A DNA stretch of 64,000 bases from Nemopilema nomurai (lineage: Eukaryota; Cnidaria; Scyphozoa; Rhizostomeae; Rhizostomatidae), in assembly GCA_003864495.1 (NCBI GenBank), contig ML133375.1, forward strand, positions 67,860-131,859, written 5' to 3'. Positions 54,001-61,447 of this stretch are shown here, in pieces. Made by a program: the position numbers and the translations under genes. Under the pieces are notes generated by a model that saw only the letters and a list, made by a program, of their open reading frames with translations, was not told the origin of the DNA and did not search any database. How positions within the stretch are numbered: the stretch's first letter is position 1; every line of letters starts with the position of its first letter.

Positions 54001-56176
54001 AAAGTTTAACCAGCCACAAAAGAGATCATGGTAATTATGATCTGCATACTTTGAGCTGGCAGCTGCAATAAAAAGCAGCTGGAAAGAACCAGAATGACAA
54101 GTTCAAACATAAGAGTTTCACTTCTTTCATTATCAACGACCCAGGAAAACCCAAACCAAACTAGAGTGGATGTTGCTATTCTGTTTAAAAAATGAATTAT
54201 AAGGAATTTCCCATAGTGAGCCATAAATGCCAATTCCCTGGTAATTAAATTATACATTTGATGATTTCTGGAATCAGACATGCACAATGGCATACCATTT
54301 CACTTACGCCATTGTAGAATACTTAAAACTTTGACTTAATTCAATCTAGTTTATAAACTCATGAAATGTTAATGGGACAGAATTAATAGGTTTAAATAAT
54401 AACTGACCAAGGGCTCCAAACTCTGCCAACTGCACCCTCTGGTTTCTGCTTTTTAGCTTTCGTTTGGAGTTAAATTATCAAGGCAAATGCTAATTATGCT
54501 TGAAATTTGTTACACATCATGGATCTTTTGTGTTTCTATCTATGGAAGATAACTCAGTGGATGGATAAAAGTTATTTTATGGTATGATAATGTGTTCAAT
54601 GTTTATTTGCAAACAGTTTCAATGTTTTTTCCTGTCTGAAAGATCAAACTAATTGCCACTGCAAAACTATAGGTAGGACAAAAGCTATACCATCTGCTCA
54701 AATCTATGCCCATCTGTTTTAGCTATTAATAAAAAACCAATTTTCTAAAGACATTCTTATGTAACCCCATCATTGGCTCAATGCTGTGAGTTGCATCATA
54801 CAGAACCTTGTCAATAAGATGTCTTCTATAAAAGGTACCTATTGTACCCTACATAATATGTGTCCTATCAAAAAACCAAGCTCAAACACAAAAGCAAACG
54901 TTAGGCATTTCTGAGCTCTTGAAAAATTGATGTAATACAAATTTTATTTTCAGAATGCTTAAAAAGCTTTACATGAATTTAAGTTTCCATTAGAAGAACT
55001 ATGTGAAGCCAAAACTATAAAAACCTTCCAATGAATGACTGATGTGATCATTGGGCAAATAAAAAGAGGTTCTTGTGACTTAAAAGCTTCTAATTCAAGC
55101 TTCTCTTCTAGCAAAGCAGGACTTCCAGCTTTCAATAAATAAGCTTTGACTCAGCTTGACAAAACAAGTTCTAATTAATGAGCAAGATATTTACTTGATC
55201 AAGAGCTATGATCAGCATATATATATATATATCACTAAGAATTATAACCTTAAAAGGCAATAGATCTTTCCATTCAAATGGGAATAACAAGTGCAGCATA
55301 TAAATAACAACTTTTGTTGAAACATAATAAGCACATAAACCATTTAGAATCAAATATCACAACTGTCTGAGAATATATTGGGATTAATAGGGTGCCTAAC
55401 TTTTCATGAAATTCCCAAATATAAGCAAAACAATTTCTATATTTAAACTGAAAACAGAAAATTAGGGCACCCTGTTGATATTAATGGTATATTCATATCT
55501 CAATTTAAAATAAGTGTCTATCGACAGTATGTTTTCCACAGTAATATTATGAACACCAAATCTTCCCCAACCTGTCAGTAATTGCAAATTAGCTCGGAAA
55601 TACACGCCGTGGGTGAGAAGATTTGTGAAGATCTGCAGTAGGCTAGACGCTAGAGATCGTAACCAACTTCCGACGTAGAATAATTGAATTAAAATTACTT
55701 ACAGTTGTTCCTGGTGGATAGTTTGGGATATTTCCAAGGGCCTCTGTTTCTGACAATAAAGCATCATCCTGGCCGATTTCATCTGATTTAATTGTCGTTG
55801 CTTTGTATCCGGTATCTTCTTCCTCGGACTCGTAACCATCACAAACATCCATGTCGACTGCTTCCTTTGGTTCTTCCAATTCTATACTCGGCACCCTCTG
55901 CTCGGCTAATATTGATGGACCATCTACAGTTTTGACAGCTTGGATTGTCTCATCAACATTTGATTCTATGCTAGAGTTCATAACAGCATTTTCGTGGTGG
56001 GACAATCTTTTTCGCTTTAATATTTCATCATTTTGTTTACCCTCGGAGTCTCCTTCCGCGCCATACAAATCAACTAATGACTTCGACTTGCCCTTACTTC
56101 TGCTGCCACTGCTGCGCTTGCGGTATAAATGAAATGGGAAAAGCTTCGACTTCTTCTTTGCCTCTTCAATCGGCAT
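26989..56176 (-). CDS. MCTP: MCTP: multiple C2 and transmembrane domain protein, 20 coding exons resolved
   Basis: MCTPs are ER-anchored calcium sensors. In flies the protein supports presynaptic homeostatic plasticity. I joined 20 minus-strand exons by GT-AG sites and codon phase into a protein of about 920 residues, within the family range (human paralogues roughly 880-1000). The order is: basic then acidic N-terminal region (1-158); C2A (~170-264) with acidic ligands in RDRSGTSDPY and YDFDR; a Ser-rich linker; C2B (~385-480) with NGFSDPY and [10 protein letters not shown]2C (~547-640) with GGASDPF and YDEDRR; an amphipathic connector; TM1 (exons 13-14); an acidic loop; TM2 (exon 17); an INKFTKK-like segment and a basic tail. 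Every junction keeps frame except exon 3/4, which is off by one and implies an unseen microexon with a length of 3n+2. Exons 19-20 are tentative. Whether it is MCTP1 or MCTP2 cannot be said; invertebrates usually have one. Introns not listed separately hold nothing recognisable. Confidence 0.93.
27128..27157 (-). CDS. MCTP: MCTP exon 19 (tentative)
   Basis: 30 nt between acceptor CCAATTTCAG and donor GTACAT, phase 0, encoding [10 protein letters not shown]. Its VVxxQxxK pattern resembles the residues that follow this point in other MCTPs. A very short exon found by eye, so it may be wrong. Confidence 0.45.
27724..27821 (-). CDS. MCTP: MCTP exon 18: conserved C-terminal segment
   Basis: 98 nt with acceptor CTTCAACAG and donor GTACGA. 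It encodes [20 protein letters not shown] followed by [12 protein letters not shown], one of the most conserved stretches of MCTPs. Confidence 0.94.
27822..30188. other. MCTP intron 17
   Basis: A 2.4-kb intron. It contains two overlapping plus-strand frames at 29612-30173, described separately, and an ATTGATT-rich simple stretch at ~28880-28926. No other gene signal was found. Confidence 0.7.
29612..30173 (+). other. Overlapping plus-strand frames in an MCTP intron (possible relic gene)
   Basis: Two frames overlap in different phases: 29612-29797 (61 codons, starting [20 protein letters not shown]) and 29760-30173 (137 codons, with a [19 protein letters not shown] segment). Together they read almost continuously for ~560 bp antisense to MCTP, as a retrocopy or gene with one frameshift would. 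I recognise no family, and chance is possible. Confidence 0.25.
30189..30298 (-). CDS. MCTP: MCTP exon 17: second membrane segment
   Basis: 110 nt with acceptor GATTTTCGCAG and donor GTGAGT. It encodes [20 protein letters not shown] and [20 protein letters not shown] and PLRYI are family hallmarks. Confidence 0.95.
30712..30818 (-). CDS. MCTP: MCTP exon 16: conserved helix before TM2
   Basis: 107 nt with acceptor TTTTTTTTAG and donor GTATTG. It encodes [20 protein letters not shown] and [15 protein letters not shown] plus two bases of Asn. The pattern matches the family's conserved helical segment just before the second membrane segment. Confidence 0.9.
31547..31609 (-). CDS. MCTP: MCTP exon 15: acidic loop
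   Basis: 63 nt, phase 0. It encodes DQTASF, seven consecutive Asp residues, EIDEKNKK. An acidic stretch at this place is typical of the loop between the two MCTP membrane segments. The Asp run comes from a GAT/GAC triplet repeat and could vary in length. Confidence 0.85.
32513..32641 (-). CDS. MCTP: MCTP exon 14: first membrane segment
   Basis: 129 nt, phase 0. The acceptor was chosen at TTTTCCCAG over an alternative 18 nt upstream because it preserves the family spacing. It encodes [20 protein letters not shown] and the following hydrophobic residues; NFEL is the family signature in TM1. The donor is GTGGGT. Confidence 0.9.
33141..33260 (-). CDS. MCTP: MCTP exon 13: pre-membrane helix
   Basis: 120 nt, phase 0, acceptor TCTCTACAG and donor GTAAGT. 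It encodes an amphipathic helix ([20 protein letters not shown]) followed by [14 protein letters not shown], which runs straight into TM1. Confidence 0.88.
33261..35474. other. MCTP intron 12
   Basis: A 2.2-kb intron. The only repeat I see is a 21-bp direct duplication, ATGTCACTAAACATAGTWAG, at 33510 and 33531. The plus-strand frames at 34173-34448 and 35179-35388 lack recognisable content. Confidence 0.65.
35475..35651 (-). CDS. MCTP: MCTP exon 12: post-C2C connector
   Basis: 177 nt, phase 0 at both ends, acceptor TTATTGCAG and donor GTATTG. It encodes [20 protein letters not shown], then [20 protein letters not shown]. This is the conserved connector between C2C and the membrane region, part of what Pfam calls the PRT_C domain. 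Confidence 0.93.
36816..36918 (-). CDS. MCTP: MCTP exon 11: second half of C2C
   Basis: 103 nt with acceptor CATTCTAG and donor GTAAGA. It encodes [20 protein letters not shown] followed by [12 protein letters not shown]. The acidic calcium loop YDEDRR is retained. Confidence 0.93.
37349..37497 (-). CDS. MCTP: MCTP exon 10: first half of C2C
   Basis: 149 nt with acceptor CTGATTTAG and donor GTATGT. It encodes [31 protein letters not shown] and [13 protein letters not shown] plus two bases. In the third position of the SDPY motif the residue is Pro-Phe, as is common in C2C of this family. Confidence 0.92.
38137..38374 (-). CDS. MCTP: MCTP exon 9: end of C2B and lead-in to C2C
   Basis: 238 nt with acceptor TGTCTGTAG. 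It completes RCSVDLS, runs through the last C2B strands ([12 protein letters not shown]) and a charged linker, and ends EIGWLQ, the family's lead-in to C2C. The donor is GTATTT, phase 0. Confidence 0.92.
38998..39125 (-). CDS. MCTP: MCTP exon 8: C2B core
   Basis: 128 nt with acceptor TTTGTCAG and donor GTATGA. It encodes [32 protein letters not shown] and two bases of the next Arg codon. The acidic WDKD...DE calcium-binding loop is conserved. Confidence 0.94.
39983..40038 (-). CDS. MCTP: MCTP exon 7: C2B SDPY strand
   Basis: 56 nt with acceptor TTTTTTCCAG. It encodes [19 protein letters not shown]. The SDPY calcium-loop motif is intact and the exon ends in phase 0 at GTACTA. Confidence 0.92.
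40883..41003 (-). CDS. MCTP: MCTP exon 6: start of C2B
   Basis: 121 nt with acceptor TCATTTTAG and donor GTAAGT. It encodes [19 protein letters not shown] and then the first C2B strand, [15 protein letters not shown], ending NPFDTN plus one base of a Gly codon. Confidence 0.92.
41004..42621. other. MCTP intron 5 with a dispersed-repeat fragment
   Basis: A 1.6-kb intron. Between 41335 and 41540 lie three copies of a TTAATRGAGAGGGG-type motif (TTAATAGAGAGGGGG, TTAATGGAGAGGGG, TCATAGAGAGGGG) and the string GGGGCTTATTCAA. The opposite-strand version of this motif appears near 63354-63660. It looks like a fragment of a repeat family. Confidence 0.5.
42622..42813 (-). CDS. MCTP: MCTP exon 5: C2A-C2B linker with an internal duplication
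   Basis: 192 nt, phase 0 at both ends, acceptor AACTCTCAG and donor GTAAGA. It encodes a low-complexity linker with [21 protein letters not shown] 30-bp direct repeat (42738-42767 and 42782-42811, two mismatches) is offset by 44 bp, so the same DNA is read in two frames: NVDDES in one copy and TLTMSQ in the other. Confidence 0.8.
45866..46081 (+). pseudogene. LINE (non-LTR retrotransposon) reverse-transcriptase fragment
   Basis: The plus frame reads [20 protein letters not shown], which matches the RT motif GVxQGSxLSPLLFIxVLD of non-LTR elements. About 20 residues later [14 protein letters not shown] sits where YADDLVLIA and its flank belong. The catalytic Asp pair is gone (FNMV), and no ORF continues on either side, so this is a dead remnant of a palm domain. 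The clade is not determined. Confidence 0.65.
46171..46440 (+). repeat. 93-bp minisatellite, 2.9 copies, open in frame
   Basis: TCTAGAYCAATTTCGAATTG recurs at 46171, 46264 and 46357, an exact 93-bp period with very few differences. Because 93 is divisible by three, a 100-codon plus frame (46166-46468) reads three copies of a 31-residue unit starting [10 protein letters not shown]. It lies directly after the LINE fragment and may be its tail, or independent. I do not call it a gene. Confidence 0.9.
47490..47599 (-). CDS. MCTP: MCTP exon 4: end of C2A
   Basis: 110 nt. It encodes [20 protein letters not shown] and then the strand [10 protein letters not shown], matching the family's last C2A strands before the C2A-C2B linker. 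The acceptor ATATAG leaves two bases (GA), so the preceding exon should end in phase 1, while exon 3 ends in phase 2. The donor is GTTTGT. Confidence 0.85.
49050..49272 (-). CDS. MCTP: MCTP exon 3: body of C2A
   Basis: 223 nt with acceptor TTTAAAG and donor GTGAGT. It encodes [24 protein letters not shown], the calcium-loop segment [13 protein letters not shown] and SELEIN, all standard C2 landmarks in order. It ends with two bases of a codon, which does not fit the phase of exon 4. Confidence 0.92.
49273..51134. other. MCTP intron 2
   Basis: A 1.9-kb intron containing the GTT-rich interspersed repeat at 50366-50478 and otherwise no feature I can name. Confidence 0.65.
50366..50478. repeat. 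GTT-rich repeat with TTAGCCAAT units
   Basis: TTAGCCAATRTT occurs four times, at 50369, 50396, 50421 and 50446, at 25-27 bp steps separated by GTT runs, then passes into a (GTT/GAT)n tail. It is a compound minisatellite. Confidence 0.85.
51135..51228 (-). CDS. MCTP: MCTP exon 2: start of C2A
   Basis: 94 nt, opening after an acceptor CCCCTAG and closing at GTAAAT. It encodes the first strands of C2[21 protein letters not shown], leaving one base (G) that joins GT of exon 3 to make the Gly of RSGTSDPY. The phase match on both sides is good evidence. The 5' boundary is slightly less certain. Confidence 0.85.
51229..55702. other. MCTP intron 1
   Basis: A 4.5-kb first intron, AT-rich, with an (AT)8 run at 55217-55232. 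I found no exon or element in it. Regulatory elements are plausible in a first intron but none is identifiable by eye. Confidence 0.65.
55703..56176 (-). CDS. MCTP: MCTP exon 1: N-terminal cytosolic region
   Basis: This exon runs from the ATG at 56176 to the donor GTAAGT and covers 158 codons in phase 0. The first ~35 residues are strongly basic ([19 protein letters not shown]). The rest is acidic and probably disordered (for example [11 protein letters not shown]). No conserved domain is expected before C2A in this family. Confidence 0.85.
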
Positions 56177-56999
56177 GATGACATAAGCTTTAGTCCGTTA
56201 AATTTTAATCACGCGTCCTGATAAAAGTAGAGTGATTGCTTGTTAATTATATGGTCTCGATAATAAACACAGCTAACGCCAAATGATGCCTAGGCCTATA
56301 CTCGATGCAGGTCCAAGAGCAGTCTGCATTGTTTTCAAAAACAAGCTGCCAACTTCTTGTTTTTCTTACCCGACAGTCATCACTGGGGAATTTCCATGTT
56401 TTAAAATATTCGCTGCTACAATCTTTCACCGACAACTACAGTTGTAAATTGTGGCTTTTTGTCAGTGAAATCGGCTCAGTGCTTGACGTGACATGACCCC
56501 AATGCGGACAAACAACAACTACAGGACAACCCAACCACAGAGGTGGCAACGCTGCTCTTCAACGAGGGGTCCGTTTGAAATTCTACCCCAGCGGGGAAAC
56601 GCTGGTCAGCAAAGAAATCAAGCTAATGCATAATAATGGATACGACTGTTCTCTCATAAAAAAACAAAGCTGATATCATCATTACATTACACTCGCGGCT
56701 CGACTCAACACGAAGATAAACATTCGGGTCTCCAACGAGATAAAAAAAAGGGGGAGCCTGAAGTTTTGTACAGAAAATACAAAAATAAACTAGATGCAAT
56801 TTAAAAATTTTCAAAAGGGATAATTTGCAAAACATGGAGGACTATGAAATTTTTTGGCATGAGCTTTCAGAATGCACTCTAAAATGCTTATTTTTGCATT
56901 TGAATTGGCACCTGTTACACCAAAATCGAGGCGTCGCACACTAATTGAAATCAATTGATCTAGATTAATCAATGATGAACGATAACCTACTACTCAAAT

Positions 57000-57425
57000 G
57001 GGAATTAAAGGAAAAAGATTAGAAAAGGGAAGAACAGAGGTAGGAAGAAGAAAAAGGAAAAGGAGTAAAATATGGAGAAAGCGAAGTAGGTGAGAGATGA
57101 GAAGGGATCCGAAAAGGAGAAGATGAAAGAGGGGCGTAGTTGGGAAAAAAGGAGAAATAAAGAAAAGGGAGTGACATGAGCAAGGGAGAAGTGTCATAGG
57201 GAACAGGATTTCTCGGAATTTCTTACGACGGTTCGTACAGAATGCGGAAAAATAACCGACCCGAGCGAGGCTCGAACTCACGCCTCCTGACTTTTTACGT
57301 TAAGTGCTCTACCACAGAATAACTCTACCACCGAGCTATGGGTCAAAAAAGAAAGCGAATGGAAGTAGATGGATGGGGAGAGAAGAGAAAGGAAGAAGGG
57401 GGGGAGGAAGGCAGGAAGGGGAATG
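57000..57425. repeat. Polypurine tracts flanking a tRNA-like sequence
   Basis: From 57000 to ~57190 and again from ~57345 to 57425 the plus strand is almost purely A and G, in irregular GGAAGAAGAAAAGG-type strings. The tRNA-like sequence lies between the two. Such tracts can form triplex (H-DNA) structures; that is inference. Confidence 0.8.
57257..57345 (-). tRNA. tRNA-like sequence, probably a pseudogene or SINE head
   Basis: On the minus strand the segment starts GACCCATAGCTCGGTGGTAG, an almost standard A box, and ends with the T-arm GTGAG-TTCGAGC-CTCGC (B box) followed by CGGGTC, which pairs with GACCC at the 5' end. It is 88 nt instead of ~72 because GTGGTAGAG is duplicated with a 16-bp offset; deleting one copy restores a normal D-arm. 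The anticodon arm is poor (ACTT/AAGT stem, loop AACGTAAA, no U33), so the anticodon cannot be read with confidence. No CCA is encoded. It is either a decayed tRNA gene or the head of a tRNA-derived SINE. Confidence 0.6.
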
Positions 57426-58657
57426 ATTCAATGTTTGTTTCGAAAATTCTATTGAAAAGTTCAACATTGTATTTTGTCCTGATAGAAGAAATGAATCCCG
57501 AAATATAATCAGCTTGTTGTTTTGATAAGGGGGCAAGTCAGCAGAGGCATTGCATATTATTAGTTCGCGGGCTCGCGGTTGCACGGATGTGGCAATTTAT
57601 TGTTCGACCAAGGTGGTTGGAAACACACACGCTCACTTCAAGTACGCAAGCTCTTGTTATGTATTGTCATATCTTGACAGTTTACAGGGGTGCCATTCCA
57701 AAACCTACATGTAACAAATCTGGGTTCTTTGCTAGCGTGGAAAAAGATGGCGTGCTTAGGATCTTAGGCCAAAAAGTGACAATTGCGTAGTCAATAGAAC
57801 AACGTATTTCCAGTCGATTTCAAACATGACTGACTGCTGGTCACGAAACACACTGAATATAATTGAAGATGACAATCAACAGTAATACGTGACTCTACAA
57901 CAATAAACGGGATCACAATAACGGAAACGACACATTGACATAAGACAATACACGCTTGTTAACAAGATTAAGATCAATCAGAGACACTGCACGCAATACA
58001 AGTAATTAACGAAACCCTGACACGTTACATAATGGATTCTGCATGGTTGAAATTACAGGGATTGGCTCTACAGGCAAGATGGTTAGAGTTCAAATCAATG
58101 GCTATGCCTCTAATATGATGAGTGGAAAACCTTTGATTAAAAATCAACTCTTACCATTTCCCCAGAGTCAAAAGATACGAGACCCCAAGTGAAGAATCCA
58201 TGTAGATCATTTTGTATACAACTTTATCATTAAGATAGAAATTGTAATAGCGATATTCGATGTCAAAGGGTGGCATTGGGCCAGAAGATGGGAGGGGAAA
58301 GTTGCAACATGCTAAAGAGACTAGATATAATAAACCTTGAACAATACACAATTTGAATTTAGAAATTTTTCAAGGGTGAACATCTATGTCATATAAGATC
58401 AGGCTTGCAAAGCAAATACCACACAATTATGTTTTATCAGAATTGCTAGTTTAACTCGTGTTTGAAGCGCTCCTTTAGACTCTTTAAAATTCAAAATTTC
58501 TGGCAAGGCAAGGAAAGAATGGAATGATTGAATTTAACTAAAACATAAGATTACTCATTTTGAGACTCTGTGCTTAACGTTCGGACATTAACCTTATGTA
58601 AACAGGGTATTTGGTGATGTTATATATGTTTTTTCTCGCTGGTCAGAGTATCCGATT

Positions 58658-58934
58658 AATGGCTAGAAAAATTGGAACTAGTTTTCGCATACTTAAAAGT
58701 ACTTTTTTCGTCCGACACTTCTCAGAGTATGCAAACGTCGGGAGATAACCAAAAACTGACCGAACAAATAGCCAGATGCGGATCGAAAACACTAGAGGGT
58801 GATAAGCAGAGCGCGTGATTGTTTATAATTGACCAATCTGCGTTACTTAACACCTAACTGCATACTCTGAGAAGTGTCGGACGAAAAAAGTACTTTTAAG
58901 TATGCGAAAACTAGTTCCACTTTTTCTAGCCATT
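58658..58934. mobile_element. 76-bp inverted repeat with 125-bp spacer (foldback/MITE-like)
   Basis: Positions 58658-58733 and 58859-58934 are reverse complements over 76 bp with a single mismatch (A/G near the outer end). The spacer is 58734-58858. No coding capacity. A 10-bp direct repeat, AGTATCCGAT, lies at 58647-58656, directly outside the left arm, and at 58966-58975, 31 bp beyond the right arm. It might be a target-site duplication if the true right end is there. It could be a MITE-type foldback element or a local inverted duplication. Confidence 0.8.
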
Positions 58935-60440
58935 GTGAAGTTTTGTACCACAAAGCACTTGTTCAAGTATCCGATAAGGAAAATATGAATTGTTTACTTT
59001 TTCGTGCTATCGCAGTCCACTCGCCGTTCTTTTTGCCCAATATCGATCATAGTTTCTTTTAAGGTTAACCTTCACATGGTCTCAAATAATAACTCAAGAG
59101 AGATAAAACAATTCAGTTTCATTACAAAAATAATTCCTTCCATTATCCCCTAGATATTAACCTTTTCTTGTAGCATTTGTTAAAATGTTCAATATGGAGA
59201 TAAGAAAGCCAATGAGGCATTCACAAAAGCCATAACCATGAACTTCACCATAACCAGACAAAAAACCAAGGATTCAGCCAAATCAATTTCCATGACAATT
59301 CAAACAATTTCTGTTGATATTTCAAGACACTTGGCAACCAAGCTGATCAGTTTCAAAGGTTAGATCTAAAAGGAACCACAAGAGGCTGTTATTCAAAGTT
59401 GGATTACTTGGCTTGTCTTTGAAAAGCACCAAACTAGCATGCTCTTACAAAAGGCTTATTGAAGATGCTGCAATGTAAAAGGGACGAGTGTTCATAATGA
59501 AATTTCGGTGCAACTTCAAGCGCATCATAAAGGAACATTCCCTGAAATGGCGTGGAGATCTTTATGGTTCCGTTCGTTTTGACAGTTCCTTCTTTTTCCC
59601 CATTGACTGGGTGACATTTTAGGAAATCATCTTTTCGTCAACTGAAGGGGTCATTATGCCTAATTGGCAGTTATGTAGACAGAGCTGCCAAAAATGGGTT
59701 CAATCTCACAATGCTTTAGTTTAGCAATCAACTTGGGAGACAATTTGATAAATTACAACTAAGACTTTGCTGATTTTCAAGCCAACAAAAGAACTGAACC
59801 GGAACCAGCAGGACTATTTGACTCGGTGCCTCATCCGAGCAGCAAATAAATTTTATGGGTCAGGGCACCAGAGCATGTGATACAGAAGCATCATAAATGG
59901 AAAGCAAGTTAAATGGAAAGCAAGGCATTGTTGACAACATTGAATAGATCCTTAGCACTACTGCCCAAGACCCAAAATCAAAGCGGTTTAGGAACATTTG
60001 TCACTAATGTCGCTAGAGCCAGAATCGGCACTTCAAGAACAAAGCGTCCCGCATCAAAACATAGGTCAAACTGCCCATAAGGCACAAAATGTTTAGCAAA
60101 CGGGACTGAGAATTATCCTGCTTCTTAGGCGACAACGAACATGGCCTCTTCGCTGAAAATCAATTTTCACGTTATCAAGGGTTCACATTTTGACTTTAAG
60201 TTATGATAACAAGTTGTAACATATTTTCCTTCACAGATAGGCTGGTGACTGGAGAATCGGATTCGGGTTAAGTTTTGCTGTACTTGTACCAGGCTGCTTT
60301 GTGACAAGCTGTCTGGAGCCCTACTACAAAATGGCTGAGTTACATCACTCACAAGCAGATGAAGGGCTGTTCAATAAAATGGACCTACTTTCTGGACACA
60401 CGATGATGTGAAGTTTTGTAACGGAAAGATAACTGTTTTT

Positions 60441-60536
60441 GGTATAAGATAACAGTTTGTGGTATAAGATAACAGTTTGTGGTATAAGATAACAGTTTGT
60501 GGTATAAGATAACATTTTGTGGTATAAGACAACAGT
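60441..60536. repeat. 20-bp tandem repeat, 4.8 copies
   Basis: GGTATAAGATAACAGTTTGT repeats at exact 20-bp steps from 60441. The fourth and fifth copies have one or two changes, and a degenerate copy precedes the array at ~60425. It lies about 400 bp beyond the CCDC124 stop codon. Confidence 0.93.
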
Positions 60537-60928
60537 AGAGAAAATCGAATAAAGTAGGCGATTTGATAACCCAGCAACAGCAACACCAGTACTGTGTTCT
60601 GACGTCACAAGGCCTACTTCAATTAATACCACTGACGTAATTTGCAATGCGACGGAGGTTCACAAATTACACAAAGAGCGAATATGTCCCATTTAAAAAG
60701 AAAAAATGCAAGCAGCAATACTTGTTAACAATCGAGGAAACAGAAATAATGGATCAAGAATAACTCAGTGACATACCAACATTTGAAATTCTAATGAATG
60801 ACGTAATGCACGTGGTACGCTTCTTCGTATCTCCAACTCAAGAAACATTGGAACTGCATTCTGGAGAGACTCAATAACGATGGCACTGAAAAACTAATAC
60901 ATTTCATTCTGCATTAATAATACATCAG

Positions 60929-61447
60929 CTAGCGACTCAATGCCTGATTCATTGGATTGCTTGGCGATTTCATCCATTCTTTCCTCAACAACTGTTTTAA
61001 CTGAGACATTCTTAGATTCGGGTTTTCTTCCTTGAGCCTCGGCAGGTTTTCTTCTTCGAAGGCAAGGTAAGCTGCCTTCATTCTCTTCTCTGGATGCTTA
61101 TCAACGGAATCTGTCACATCGTCACCCACTTTTAGAACAGAGATTGCTTCCTCGATGTTCCTTGCTTCTGTTATGCCTTCATTCTCCAATAGCTCTGCCA
61201 TCGCACGATTAGGATTTTCACCTGAAAATTCGCCCAATGCTCCTTCCTCCCTTTTCCTAGCTTCTTCTTCACTTTGCTTTAACTGTGCCTCATTTTGCTT
61301 CAGTGTCTCGATTTGGGCCCTGGTTACTTTTGATGCACCTACTGCTGACTTTGACTTGCCCCCTAAGCTAGCTTCCTCTTTCTCCAACAAAGCTTTAGCT
61401 TCCTTTTTCCGCTGCAGGTCTTGTAGTCGTTTCTGTTCCTTGTCATC
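60929..61447 (-). CDS. CCDC124: CCDC124 exon 2
   Basis: 519 nt including the stop. It begins after AATTTTAG with DDKEQKRLQDLQRKKEAKAL, continues through the coiled coil, and ends at SNPMNQALSR. It holds the conserved C-terminal domain. Confidence 0.95.
   Translation of the reverse strand, partial: DDKEQKRLQDLQRKKEAKALLEKEEASLGGKSKSAVGASKVTRAQIETLKQNEAQLKQSEEEARKREEGALGEFSGENPNRAMAELLENEGITEARNIEEAISVLKVGDDVTDSVDKHPEKRMKAAYLAFEEENLPRLKEENPNLRMSQLKQLLRKEWMKSPSNPMNQALSR

Larger units (their letters stand above)
56177..60928. other. Intergenic region between CCDC124 and MCTP
   Basis: 4.75 kb between the 3' end of CCDC124 and the start of MCTP. Its right part must hold the CCDC124 3' UTR and its left part the MCTP promoter and 5' UTR. 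No TATA box or other promoter motif could be fixed by eye. The tRNA-like element, polypurine tracts, long inverted repeat and 20-bp tandem repeat are listed separately. Confidence 0.6.
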
